DNA of 64,000 bases from Sthenelais limicola (taxonomy: Eukaryota; Annelida; Polychaeta; Phyllodocida; Sigalionidae), in NCBI GenBank assembly GCA_942159475.1, contig OW804098.1:116030225-116094224 (forward strand). Direction: 5' to 3'. Below the pieces are notes generated by a model. The model did not search any database, had not been told where the DNA came from, and was given only the letters and a program-made list of their open reading frames with translations. Position 1 is the first letter of the stretch. Each line of letters starts with the position of its first letter. Below, piece by piece: positions 34,301 through 46,945 of the stretch. Position numbers and translations under genes: made by a program.

Positions 34301-37300
34301 CTCATCAGGCACTAGTTTGGCTCGTATGGTTGGATAAGAGAATCGTAACACTGGGCCCATAGGTTTTAATTATTCTGTAAAATAGTTAAGATTTGTGAAA
34401 ACATGGTGTCCTGACCTCGGGTATACAATAGTGGCCTGCCATGATGAGTGCTCCTAAGAAGTTGTCTCTACCGTCACTACGCGTCTCAAATATAGGAATC
34501 TGGAAGAAAACAATAACAAGTCTTTAACCATCAGAGAAAAGAAGGATTAGTCAGGCCTTTCCTTTAAGAGATGCATGGTCGCTCAAATTGTTTAAATTAT
34601 CTCTCACACAAAGGAAGTTTGAGGTGACCAGTCAGGTTCAGAAGGCCGTTTTGGACCCTTAAGTTTTAGGGGTCATTAACAATTTTAGCCTGTCTTAGCC
34701 TTGTGGTTAAGCTTATCGCTGGATGTGGAATCGAGGAATGTGGCCATCTGGACCTGACTTTGATCGAGTTTTCGCTCGCCTGCCTCTCTTTTTAAGGTTT
34801 TACTTCAAGAGTAATATCTTAACTGAGGGCCAGGAAGCTAAATTATAGCAATATTCACGAAAACACAAGTACAAATACACTCCCTTTTCCCCTTCCTCTG
34901 AAAATACCCTAAACTAACAAACTGATAAAGACTATCATATAATAAAATGATTAGTCTAAATGAGAGAAACTATTGAGGTTATTATTGATATTCTGTGAAT
35001 TATATAGGAAAAATAGAAAACAAATATATAAAACCTTTGGTAAAAAAAACATACATTAATACTTACATCATCCAAACAGTTTGGTACTCAGGGTAGAGCT
35101 AAATAAATCTAATGTCTTTCACTTCTCCTCGGTGATTTTAGCACCACTGCCTTTCTAGGACAGGTAATGTGTACATATACTACGTGTAAATCTATATAGG
35201 TTTTTTGGTATCCAGAAATATTGTATTATAGCACCAAATACAAAATGATAGCACCTTGTTGGATACTGCAGTAAAGGTAAAGTCACATCTAAGATTCGGT
35301 TTGTTTTCTATTTATATATCGACTCGTTAGTTCCCATAGCGATGGTCCTTCACTAAGCACAGAAGAGTATTCCATTCCCAAATAGGATTTATAAATAAGA
35401 TCTTGGCCAATTTGATTCCAGAGATTCCAATAGCTGATTTTGGGCTATATAGTTAATAAGTAAGTTAATGCTAAGTATCTACTAAGTAATACTGTATTCA
35501 ATTATATAAGAACCAGCTTGTTTCAGGAAATGTAAGTACATAGGTTCTACTGAGAATGTTTGAGCATTTTCCAGCTCCAAGTGCAACATGACTTTTGGAA
35601 TATGTTTTCATCTGCACAAGAAGTTAATCTTCAACTTGTCATTCAACTTGTCAGTACATTGTTCTTCGTAGCATGTCAACAATGAAGAAATTTAACATTT
35701 TCCTGCTCCAAATGCAAAATCAAGAAATATATCTTTTCATCTGAACCATGGTCCTACCGTGGACCTATCAGCCACTTGTTAGGACATCCCAACAAAAATA
35801 TAATGAAATAAACTGCTAATAGAAGGTCTCTACAGCTACTCCTTCAAATTAGTTATTTACAAGTTTTAGTCATTTTTTGTGTGTGTATGAATATCACCAA
35901 CTCCTGTCATGAAAAAGAATATGAATAGTTAGCTGGTTCAACAGGAGATGTGATGTTCACTATTGAGTAAAAATTATTTCTTTCTACCACTGCGTCTTGA
36001 TTTCCTGGTTCCTTTTCCTTTTCTATTGGCGTGGCGTTTGAAGGAAGAGGATTTCTGAGACTTGCTTCTCGCCTCTTCTCCAGCCTCTTCATCTTCATCA
36101 TTGGAGTCAGATGTTGAAGTAACCAGGTAGTATGGGGGCATTGATTCCCCTGGTACCATCTCAAGGGCGGTAGTTTTCCTGGCTTCAAGATCAAAGTGCA
36201 TAGATAACCTTGAACAACATTCCTCCAGGTCAAAGTGCCAGTCTGGGTCTGTATAATCTTTAGGGCAATACATATCATCCTCTAACATGCCTGGGCTGCC
36301 TGGCACAAAATGTGGGCTGGTGAAGACAGAGAGACATGTTTTCAAAAGTTTGCTAAAGATGGGGTACTTCCCGCCATCAAAAATAGACTTGCACCATTCC
36401 TCATAAACATAATTCAGATCTTCCACAACGGCAGGCAAACTGGTGTCTTGCTGTAGTTGCGTTATTTCCTTCCGGGCACATTTGACTTCTTCGTCGGAAA
36501 AGATTGAAGGAGAGAAGGATTTGACCAACCACAGTATCTCGCCCTGTGAATTTTCCTGATGGATTCTATTAGGATCCAAAGCAGAGAGTGCCTTCAGTGG
36601 TTTACTTGAAAGGGGCATGTTCTGCACAAGATATTCTCCAGTGCTGATAAAGGCATTCCTGATGGACTCCCTGAACTCCTTTTGCTTCTCCAATGAACAT
36701 TTATTCAGAAATGCCTCTAGAAATTGTCCAAGATCTATTTCAGAGGCTGGCAATGCTAGCGCTTCGATATCTAGGTTCTGGATTTGGTCTGTTGTCAAAA
36801 GATTGACTTCATCCTCTTGCATGAAATAAGCAAGATACTCTTTCACCAGAGTTTCTGCTCTTCTATGTACTGCATATATAGATGTGGGTGGCATTGGCTC
36901 CTCAACGAAGGACATGAAGAGGGGGGCCAGATAGTCATCATACAGAGTAAAGAGAAATTCTACTTCTTCTCTTTTATTGTACAGCATTTTAGAAATTGAA
37001 ATTCTCTCAGCCTCATTACCAAATACTTCCTCTGCAGCCCAGTCATGTAGATCAATGATTTCTCCATCACTGCAGTCAGTTAGAAGCCTTCGAGCTTCAT
37101 CATAGACATATCTGTACTTGGATTTGTCTTCTTCTGGAAGCCAGAGCCAGAACAAAACAATCAAACCATTCAGGACAGACCGGTACTTTCCAACTGTGAG
37201 CAAAGTATTCATCCATGTTTGTGGTATTCTCTTAGGAGGAGGGTACTCAAAATCCTCTACCTCGGTACGACAGATACTCATCACAGAACGAACGGCACCT

Positions 37301-40300
37301 CTTTCTTCAATTAGTACTTCATAGAGTTTATCAATCAAATCTTCCGCAATTGGATTCAAGAGGGAACGAAATTTTTCTTCACATCTTCCAATATGGTGGT
37401 ACATCAGTCCAACATCTCCTATAAGGCTTTTGTTTTTCTCCTTCAGTAGAACCTCTAAAGGTTCATCTAAAGGCTCAGTGTAGTTGATAGCTGTGGTTGA
37501 TACCAAGTTGCCCCAAGAAATCCCATCTCTCTCAAAAAGATCACTTAGGATTCTGATCAAATTTAGGGGAAGATATCCTTCGTCAATGTCTGAAGTATAA
37601 TGCCTCATCACAACTCGACCAAATTCCTCTGAGAAATACTTCACCATGATAGATCTGACTGGAATACCGTGAGGCCATGCCCCATCAACAAATATAGAAA
37701 ATGGAGAAGACCGAAGATCATTTGCAAGATATTTTAAATATCCTGCATGCATTTTTCGACTTTTGTTTCTAACGTAATCCATATTGGATAAATCCTTGGC
37801 GACCGCCTCGAGGACATTAAGATCTTCTCCCTTTAGAATTTGAAAGAATTGGGACAACTGGGGCACGAGCTCTGGGCGGAGGTCATGCAGAGAAACGTAG
37901 TTTTCTGCAGCCCACTTGGAATGCTCATCGGCGGAACCGCTCGCCATCTTTAAGTTTTCACAGACCTATCTTTGATCAAGCCTTTAAGGATCGTAACAGT
38001 AACTTGTACGGAGTTGTAGAGCCGATCACTGACTATAGTTTTGACTTTAAGCACCAAGTAAACTAACCACATTAACACTGTCACTGGCTTGCCAAGCTTT
38101 CCCAATACTTCGGTTGAATAATAATTACGGTCCTCCTGATTTGGAAAATCACCGATACGGCGATAGTTTTACTCTTAAATCAAAGATCCTATTATTTGCT
38201 TTTAAATAAGAATTATCCAGATTAGTCGAGAGATCTGATATATTGATGTCTTGTTTTTTTCAGATTGACTAGAGGTATTAGTTGACACCTCAAATGTTAT
38301 CCAAAAATCTAGGATCGAATCGGAAAATATCAGGCTAGCCACCGACCAAATTCCAATGTAAACACGTGTGAGGGTAGTCAACTTCGGGCCATCGGAGTTG
38401 TCCTTTTGATTTTCACAATTTCTCGTCAAAGACAACTGCTAATTGCTAGTCCATGTATTGAATGAAGTCACTTTGCTGTAGTCGGGAGTATATAATGTGC
38501 TTGTGCCATCTATAAAAGCAGTAAATCGCTTTGATTCTCCGAGGCTTCGACTAGTGATGCTGAGCGAAAATTAGGCAGGTTTACAATACGGCGGGAAGGT
38601 TGCATTCGGCGATCCCAAACTATTCTCAGACTGAGATGTGTGGTTCGAGATAGTCTTGACTTTTAGGGTGCATTTAAATCTCACTTTTATCGATATTAAA
38701 TAAATATAATCTCCAGATATATAGCTTAAAACGATGATATAGTTTTGTTATATTTCTCAAATCATTTCCCAGCCGAAATCTCTACTTCTATGAGTTTACG
38801 AATACCACCGCTTGAGCGGAGACGTTCTCAGGGATGCGGATCAGTTTCTACTTGGGGCGGGGCACTTGCTGGAATGTGGTTGCATTCACTGTTCACCTTC
38901 TTAGTTCTTAGAACGTTTCACAAATAAGATTCTGGGCGGCAGAAACCACTGTTTTATTATGTATGTTACAATAATCCAACAAAAAGGTACCATTTAAAGT
39001 CTTATGGTTGCATTTTGTCGCTAAAAGTATTGCATCGCTGACGTAACAGTGTGTGAATACGTTCCATAGTTCTATTTTTATTTTATTTAAGAACACTATT
39101 ACAATGCGGCATTTCTATTCTCAATAGGGGATTTGTATGTGCCACTTCGCATTTCTGTTACAGTGCAGGCTGGGATAGATTCAGTTCAGGTCTGACATAC
39201 AAAATATGTAGCAACATTTTTATCGAAATTGCAAGAATTTTGTCACCAATGTCATAGCTTGTATAAATGATCTATGAAAGCCAAATGCATGATGGGAAAG
39301 ATGGAGCCTTGTGTTTGGGAAACAAGTATAACACATGGATATTGATATTGGAGCACGGATAAATATTCCAGGCTGAACATAACATGTTTTCTATAGATTT
39401 TACATGGACATATTACTCCCATGATTCCATGAAAATCAGGATTCAAGATGGTGGACATGCAAGTCCCCTATTGAATAGACTATGGGTTACCACCATGACA
39501 TATCAAATGCATATAACAAAGAGAAACAAAAATGTAGACATAGGTGACGAAGGAAAGCTCTATATAATATAATATTCATGGGAATGCCTTTTTAGTATCA
39601 CATAACATGACATAACAATATCATATATCATGTAAGATTATCAAATATGATTTATGAATATCAATTGTCATTAATTATGCATATTAGTCTATCCATTGCC
39701 AGGCAAACAACATCAGGGTTCATTGCAGTAAATGTATTTAAATCCTTGTTACCACCTCGAGAACACGCAGTGATTTCTGCAGAGTGATGTGCTTCGCAGA
39801 GACACAAAGGTTTTTGTTAATTTCATAGTTTCATGTAAACAATGTTGGGGGAATGATGGCACAAGGTAATTTCACCATTTAAACATGGTAGTTGTGATAT
39901 AAAAATGGAATACAAACTCCTGGTTGTTCTGAAATAGCGTATCAGACACACCTGGGAGTTAAAATGTCTACATTATTGCTCATGGTTTTGCCACTCATGT
40001 TGATATGTACATTTTTACTCATCGTATCCGATACGCTAATTCAGAACAACCACTCATTGCATTCCATTTAAATGTACATTATATCTGGTAAACATATACT
40101 AAGGGAACATTTATTGGATTATCATCTGTGAGCCCATATCTCAATGTTAATATCCTCAATTGATTATTAGAACTTCATTGTACAATGAATGCACTTGTTT
40201 GTCGATAACTTGACTGTCGTTATTACAGAAGATGTGCTGTATAAAAATACTAAATAAAAAAAAAAAAAAAAAAAAATGCTTTTCTCACCTGAGAGCCTGT

Positions 40301-43300
40301 GAGAATGACAGGTTTGCCCAAGTCCTCCAGCATGAATGATAGAGCAGAGGCCGTGTAGGCCATGGTATCAGTGCCATGCAGAATCACAAACCCATCAAAC
40401 ATTGAGTACTCCACCTGCAACAACCATCAATATATTGTTAAGTATTTAATAAATGGTGCTACATCAGCTGAACTACACTGGATCATATAAAGAGTATTTA
40501 TGGTAACTAAAATAAATTGAGAGAATTGAACTCAGAGCTAGTTATTGATTAAATATTCTTCAAGAAGCAAATCCAATAAATGTATTCAGAAGCTTAGCAA
40601 GTATGAGTCTTCATTTAATATAACATTAAATGAAGTTTATTATACACGAATTGCTCTGAAAACGACGTATCTAGAGTGATTTACATATAGTGCATATTTC
40701 ACTAGTGATTTACATGGGGTTGTCATGGGAACCAACCTGTTTTTTCTACTAAGATTACCTGTAAAATTCCAATTTATGACTTGATTTGTTTCTATTTTCA
40801 TGATTGAAAGCATGTATAATAAATCTGTTAACTAACATGTTGGTTTCAATCGCTTAGAATATTGCACTTGTTGCTATGCAATATATTCACGCTCCTTCAA
40901 CCAACTCGTTAGTTAACCTGTATGTAAGACACCTACAGCCTGTCCAGCCCCTGAAGAACCGAAACCCCAATGCTAGCCTATACCGGTACTCTTTGAAGTC
41001 TCAGTCCTACAGAGGCTGGACAGATTGTAACCTGTACCCGTACTGTAAATTTTCCCCACTCCACCTGGTGTAACAACACCATAGAGAAAAATAAATTTAA
41101 AAATGCATCCTAAGAATAGGTAATCTTTTAGATCTTCTTACTTTGATGTCATTAGCGAGTCTGGCGTAATCATTGATAGTCATGTTGGCAGAGTCTAGTA
41201 GTGGTTCATACTCATACACACAGTATATTACTCGCTTCCCCTCCTTGGACGGCCTGCAAGACACAATCAAACCCATCTTGTACTCTCAAACCTACCAGTG
41301 CAGAAATAAATGGGTCAGATTTTCAGAAAATGCACAACTGGCAGCTCTACACATTTAGGAAATTCTGCTAAATAGGAGACTTTACATATTCCGCAGTCAG
41401 TAACTGCGGGACAGCTTTGAGTCATTTTGCACATGTGCAACTCATTAGAGCCTCACCCAAATGCGGGCAGAAATGCTCCCCATACAAGTGCTCACTGGAC
41501 CCCACCAGTCCCGCTCACTAACCTGTCAACACCAATAGAACTGGCCGCTGCCTGTGCGTGTGGCCCTGTGCGTACCTGTTTCTTGTAGAAACACTCTGAC
41601 AAAACTTAGCATATTCTAGAACTTAGCGGGTCAATTGACCTCAAACCTGGCATGATTACTCTAAATATATGATTCTATAATCCTGCCCAGTGCGTTGGAC
41701 ATAGCTTTAAAAAGGTTGGAGCAAAAGGGTTGGGAAAGTTGGGCACTATGTTGAAGGGATAGGGTCAAAGGATAAGTGCCCGTCCAGTGGTCTGACTGCA
41801 GCGCCACACAGGAGGGGTGGTAATGACCCACAACCAATTTGTGAAGCACACTATTAGGCTGAAAAACGATGAATACCGGGCATATCTGAGTATATTTGGG
41901 ATCGCATTAATTGATTTCAAGTATCAATTCTGTTATGTTAAACTGCATTTTGAAGCTCATTTTTGTCTTAAATGTGGGTTATTTAAAGCTGCATTCCTAG
42001 GATTTAAGATCGAGTGGTTCTTCTGGAATTACATTCATATTAGTTCCCAAACTCAATATTATCCATCTCTTTTTCAATGAAAAGTAAAATAAATGTCTAA
42101 ATTCTGTGATTTTACAATCGGGGACAGACAGGGATATGTATAGAAGCCATCATCACAGTTCTGTAGATGCACTGAATGGTCACATAGTGGCGCCTCTGTG
42201 CCACACCAATTTAAGGGCATGTTTCTCTCTGTCTGCCAACGAATTTTCCCCGTCCCCGACTATCTGTATGGAACAAGGCTAAGGAGGTCACACTCGTGAC
42301 TATAAGGAGGTCACACTCGTGAGCACCAGTACGATTTCTTCTCAAATATTAAACTCCAACCTTAAGAAAGAAACCTAAACGATTGGGATAAGGTGGGTCA
42401 GTGTACTAGTTAGCTTAACAAGTGAAAACTGAGATTTGTATAGAAATTAGCTGGGAATGGAGCTTTAAGAGGATTGGTGAAGGCGAATCGGATATTTTCT
42501 GAAAATCTGACCCATATATATTTTGGTTTGGAAACATTTTTATTCAAAAATCAAATGTGAACAACAGTTCGTGTTTTCGTCTGTAGCCCTTGAGCTTAAG
42601 GATGATCGCGGGTATTTCTCAGTTGCCAAAAACGGCAGGGATTTTACGACATTGACCATGTTGATATTTTCTCTTTTTTTTTATCATTTCTTTGAATAGT
42701 GATGTTCAGTAGTTAAAAAGAAACACTTCTGACTTTTGAACAGATTAGTATATGGTTTTTTTCTTGTTTGTTATTGTTTTACGACACCGTAAGCCACCTT
42801 GTTTACATGAAATTCAAAGCTATTCCAGCTCTCACTCACTGCACTGTCAAGTTCGGGGGCCTCCAGCTCCTAAAGTAATCTGGGGACCACCCGTTTTCTT
42901 GTTATTTTCAGAAAGTATATCCCTTAAACTATGATATACTAAAAAAATAGCCAACTCTAATTACAATTTATGGTTTAAAATGGATAAAACGTTTCAAAAA
43001 AGCCCTTTTCTCCATAGACGGCCATATTAAATTAATTAAATAACTTTTTATTTTCAAACGGAAATAGCAAAAAATCTAGTCCGGGGCCCCCCCTTAAAAA
43101 AATTATATTTGAATTCAGCATGATTTGGAGTACAAAGTGTAAAAAAATCAGGCTGATCTATTTACTTTGGGAAATACCCGCGGTCATCCTTAATTTTGTT
43201 GTACAATGGTGTAATAATATCCATCTAGTTATTTTTATATTATAATATTCATTTCATACCAATGTATCAATAAGAGTTTTACTGTTTTATATAATGTCGT

Positions 43301-46300
43301 TCAGCAGCACATTTTACAAAACTTGTCGAAAATTTGATCGTTTATTGGAGTGATTAATTCTAAATCACACTGAAGCTTCTAATGAAATAAATGTACAATA
43401 TTACCAGTTGTAAATAAACTAGAGGTACACTGACACTCCGCAAGGAATAAACAGTTGATCAATCGATGTGAGGGAGAATAAGGCAGGGGTACCGGTAGCA
43501 CACAAATTTTATACCCAGTTTTACTAAGTGCCCCTCATCGGGGTAACGTCATAGTCTGATCGCCCGCGCATATAACTGGGTCACGTTCAGGCACCAGCGT
43601 CTACAGCGACCCTGGCGGAAGTTCTGACACTAGTTGGAGCCCCAGCGGTTTATTACTCCGTTTTTAATATTATTCTTTTTCTCATCTGTTATATAATATG
43701 GCTCCTATATATACATATAAATATAATCCCCCTTAACAATAATAGATAATATCTTGAATTGAATTTAACTTTGTGATTTGTTTAAAAGGACGGGTTTGGT
43801 TTTTTTAAAAAAGAAATCGCCTAAATTCGATAAAGCAATATCCAAACTGAAATATCAAGACATTCAAGTCATCCATAAATGGAAAAAATGGTTATTTTTA
43901 AATCTCCCAAATACCTTATAAATACAGACTTTGTAAATACTTCCCCGACTCCATCCAATAGAACACATAGTATTTGGCTCTTAAAAAAATGTGATATTTT
44001 GAAGTAGAGACGGGTTCAAAGCCTTAAATTACAAAAAGCAATAATTAAATAATATTGGACCAAGATTACGACTTTTCCCACTAAGGACCAACGTAGCCAG
44101 AGTGGGCCAAGCACTGTGACCTACATCGATAATATCCAGTAGGAAGCGCCTTGCGCCAGGCCAGTCCTCGATAGTATAGTGGTTAGTATCCCCGCCTGTC
44201 ACGCGGGAGACCGGGGTTCAATTCCCCGTCGGGGAGGCAGGAATTTTTGCGTTTTTTAAACTGAATGTGGGCAGGATACAAAAGATATTCACAGCCAGTA
44301 AGATCTTAGGATCATATCCAGAATGTATTAACCAAGTCTAACTATATTTCTTAAACGGTCTTTTTGTATATTTACTTTGCCAATTTTATTTATTTTTATT
44401 TTTAATTTAGCTAGCCTCTAAAGGCTTAGTAAAGGTCTGGACATCTAGCTGCAAAAGTATATTACATAATTCTGAAGCGGAAAACAGGTTTGGAAAAATT
44501 CTCTTTTAAATACAAGAAAAACGTTGCATCGGCCGGGAATCGAACCCGGGCCGCCCGCGTGGCAGGCGAGCATTCTACCACTGAACCACCGATGCTGCTG
44601 ACTGAGGACGGCGAAATCAAGCGTGTGGAGCCAGTATAGGGACATGGCCCAGTTGTTCCCGAAATAACTCAACTCAAAGCCCAAGCAAGGTCCCTCCGCC
44701 TATCTCACATGTCTCACAGCAACCTGGGGCCTCACCAGGCTCGTGGCGGTAGTGATAGATGTATTGATTTATTTGTTAATTTCTTTTTCTAAAGATACAA
44801 AAAAAAAAAATACTCTGTCCATGGTCCTGGGTATGACCATAAAGTGCCTTTCTCTCTCTTTTTTCTGTCTCTCTCCCTACTTCTCAATCTCTATGTCCTG
44901 GATATGATCATAAACTGTCTCCCTCTTAGCTCTCCCGCCCTTGATATAACCATATTAAATGTGTTGATAAGGGTGTAAAGCAACCAATCTCACTCACTCC
45001 CTCTCAGCTCTCCCGCCCTTGATATAACCATATTGAATATGTTGATAAGGGCGTACAGCAACCAATCTCACTCACTCCCTCTCAGCTCTCCCGTCCTTGA
45101 TATAACCATATTGAATATGTTGATAAGGGCGTAAAGCAACCAATCTCACTCACTCCCTCTCAGCTCTCCCGCCCTTGATATAACCATATTAAATGTGTTG
45201 ATAAGGGTGTACAGCAACCAATCTCACTCACTCCCTCTCAGCTCTCCTGCCCTTGATATAACCATATTGAATATGTTGATAAGGGCGTAAAGCAACCAAT
45301 CTCACTCACTCCCTCTCAGCTCTCCCGCCCTTGATATAACCATATTGAATATGTTGATAAGGGCGTAAAGCAACCAATCTCACTCACTCTCTCCATGGCA
45401 GTCATGTATGGATTATGACATGTTGTCCAATGTTGAGTAGAACATGTACATTGAAATTCTCTCAGCCTCATTACCAAATACTTCCTCTGCATGTACATCA
45501 GTAAATAACCAAGAGTGAAGATTTCAAGAGTGTAGATATATTTCAAAATCAAAAAATCAAAACTAAATTTTATACAGACAACAGAACTTTAGCGTTTAGG
45601 TAATTGCCAGTAGTGTTAAACTACTGAAACCTATATTGAATGTAAAAAAAACAAAAATATATTGAATGCATCTTAATTTATCATTGTTTCAGGCAGAAAG
45701 GAGTTCTTCCTTTGTAGAATTCATCACCCCATTCCATGTAACTGTTTATATGATCGTGGAATAAAAATTCAATATATATATAACCAAAGATTTACACAAA
45801 TCTGCAAAGTCCTCCAAAACTCAATATTTAAAATCCAATTCATGACATCAGTAGAAAAAACATTTTCAAGTAATGCAAATGACACATTCTCGAGTTTAAC
45901 TGTTGATACGCAAAATAATGTTTTGAAGATCATTTATTGACTTTTATAGTTTTTTATTTGTATAAAATTTTATTTAGCTTTATTATGAATATTGGAATTT
46001 TAAATCATCAAATTGATATCGACATAAAAAGGAGCAACAGTCACTGTCAGGTATTGAAATATCATTTCATATGCATTGATTAAATGTAAGGTTATTATAT
46101 ATAGTACGATGTATCCATTTAGCTGAGAATTTAAAAAGCAATGTGTCAAATGCGCGACAACGTTCATGTACCATTTTGATGTAAGGGGAGGAAAGCCTGA
46201 AGTTTAATTAATTAATTTATTTATCTATTTATTCATTGATTAATGAGAGTAATTAAGATCTACAGGACCAAATGAAGAGTGACTTACGGCATGACAAGAG

Positions 46301-46906
46301 GACATGTGCTGGCGTCGATGTCTGGAGGCATTTTGAAGGCTGGGTCATGGAACATGGGGAAGGTACGTAATCTGGGCACCAGGTAGTTGGGCTCCGGGCT
46401 GTACACTGTGGAAGAGAAACAGCGGATTACGGTGAGTAAGTGAGATTGGTTGCTTTATGCCGTTATCAACACACTGAAGGTTATATCAAGGGCGGGAGAG
46501 CTGAGAGGGAGGCAGTTTATGATCTTACCCTGGAAACAGAGATATAGAGAAGAAGGGAGAGAGAGACAGAGAAAAAGAGACAGAAAGACACTTTATGGGT
46601 TGTGTGGCATTGGCTCTCTCTGGCCCTGTCTGTCCATTTCTCTCTCCTCTCAGTCCTTCAGTCTGTCCATCTCTCTGACCCTCTCTGTCTGTCTCAGTGT
46701 CTGTCTGTCTCTCCCTGCCTCTCTCTCCTCTCCCTCTCTGTCTCTGAGTCTGTCCATCTCTCTCTCTTCTCTGTCTGTCTCAGTGTCTGTCCATCTCTCT
46801 CTCCACTCTGTCTCTCAATTTGTCCATCTCTCTCTCTCTCTCCTTCTCTAGTCTCTCTCTCAGTCTGTCCATCTCTCTCTTTCCACTCTGTCTCTAAGTA
46901 TGTCCA

Positions 46907-46945
<39 letters not shown>

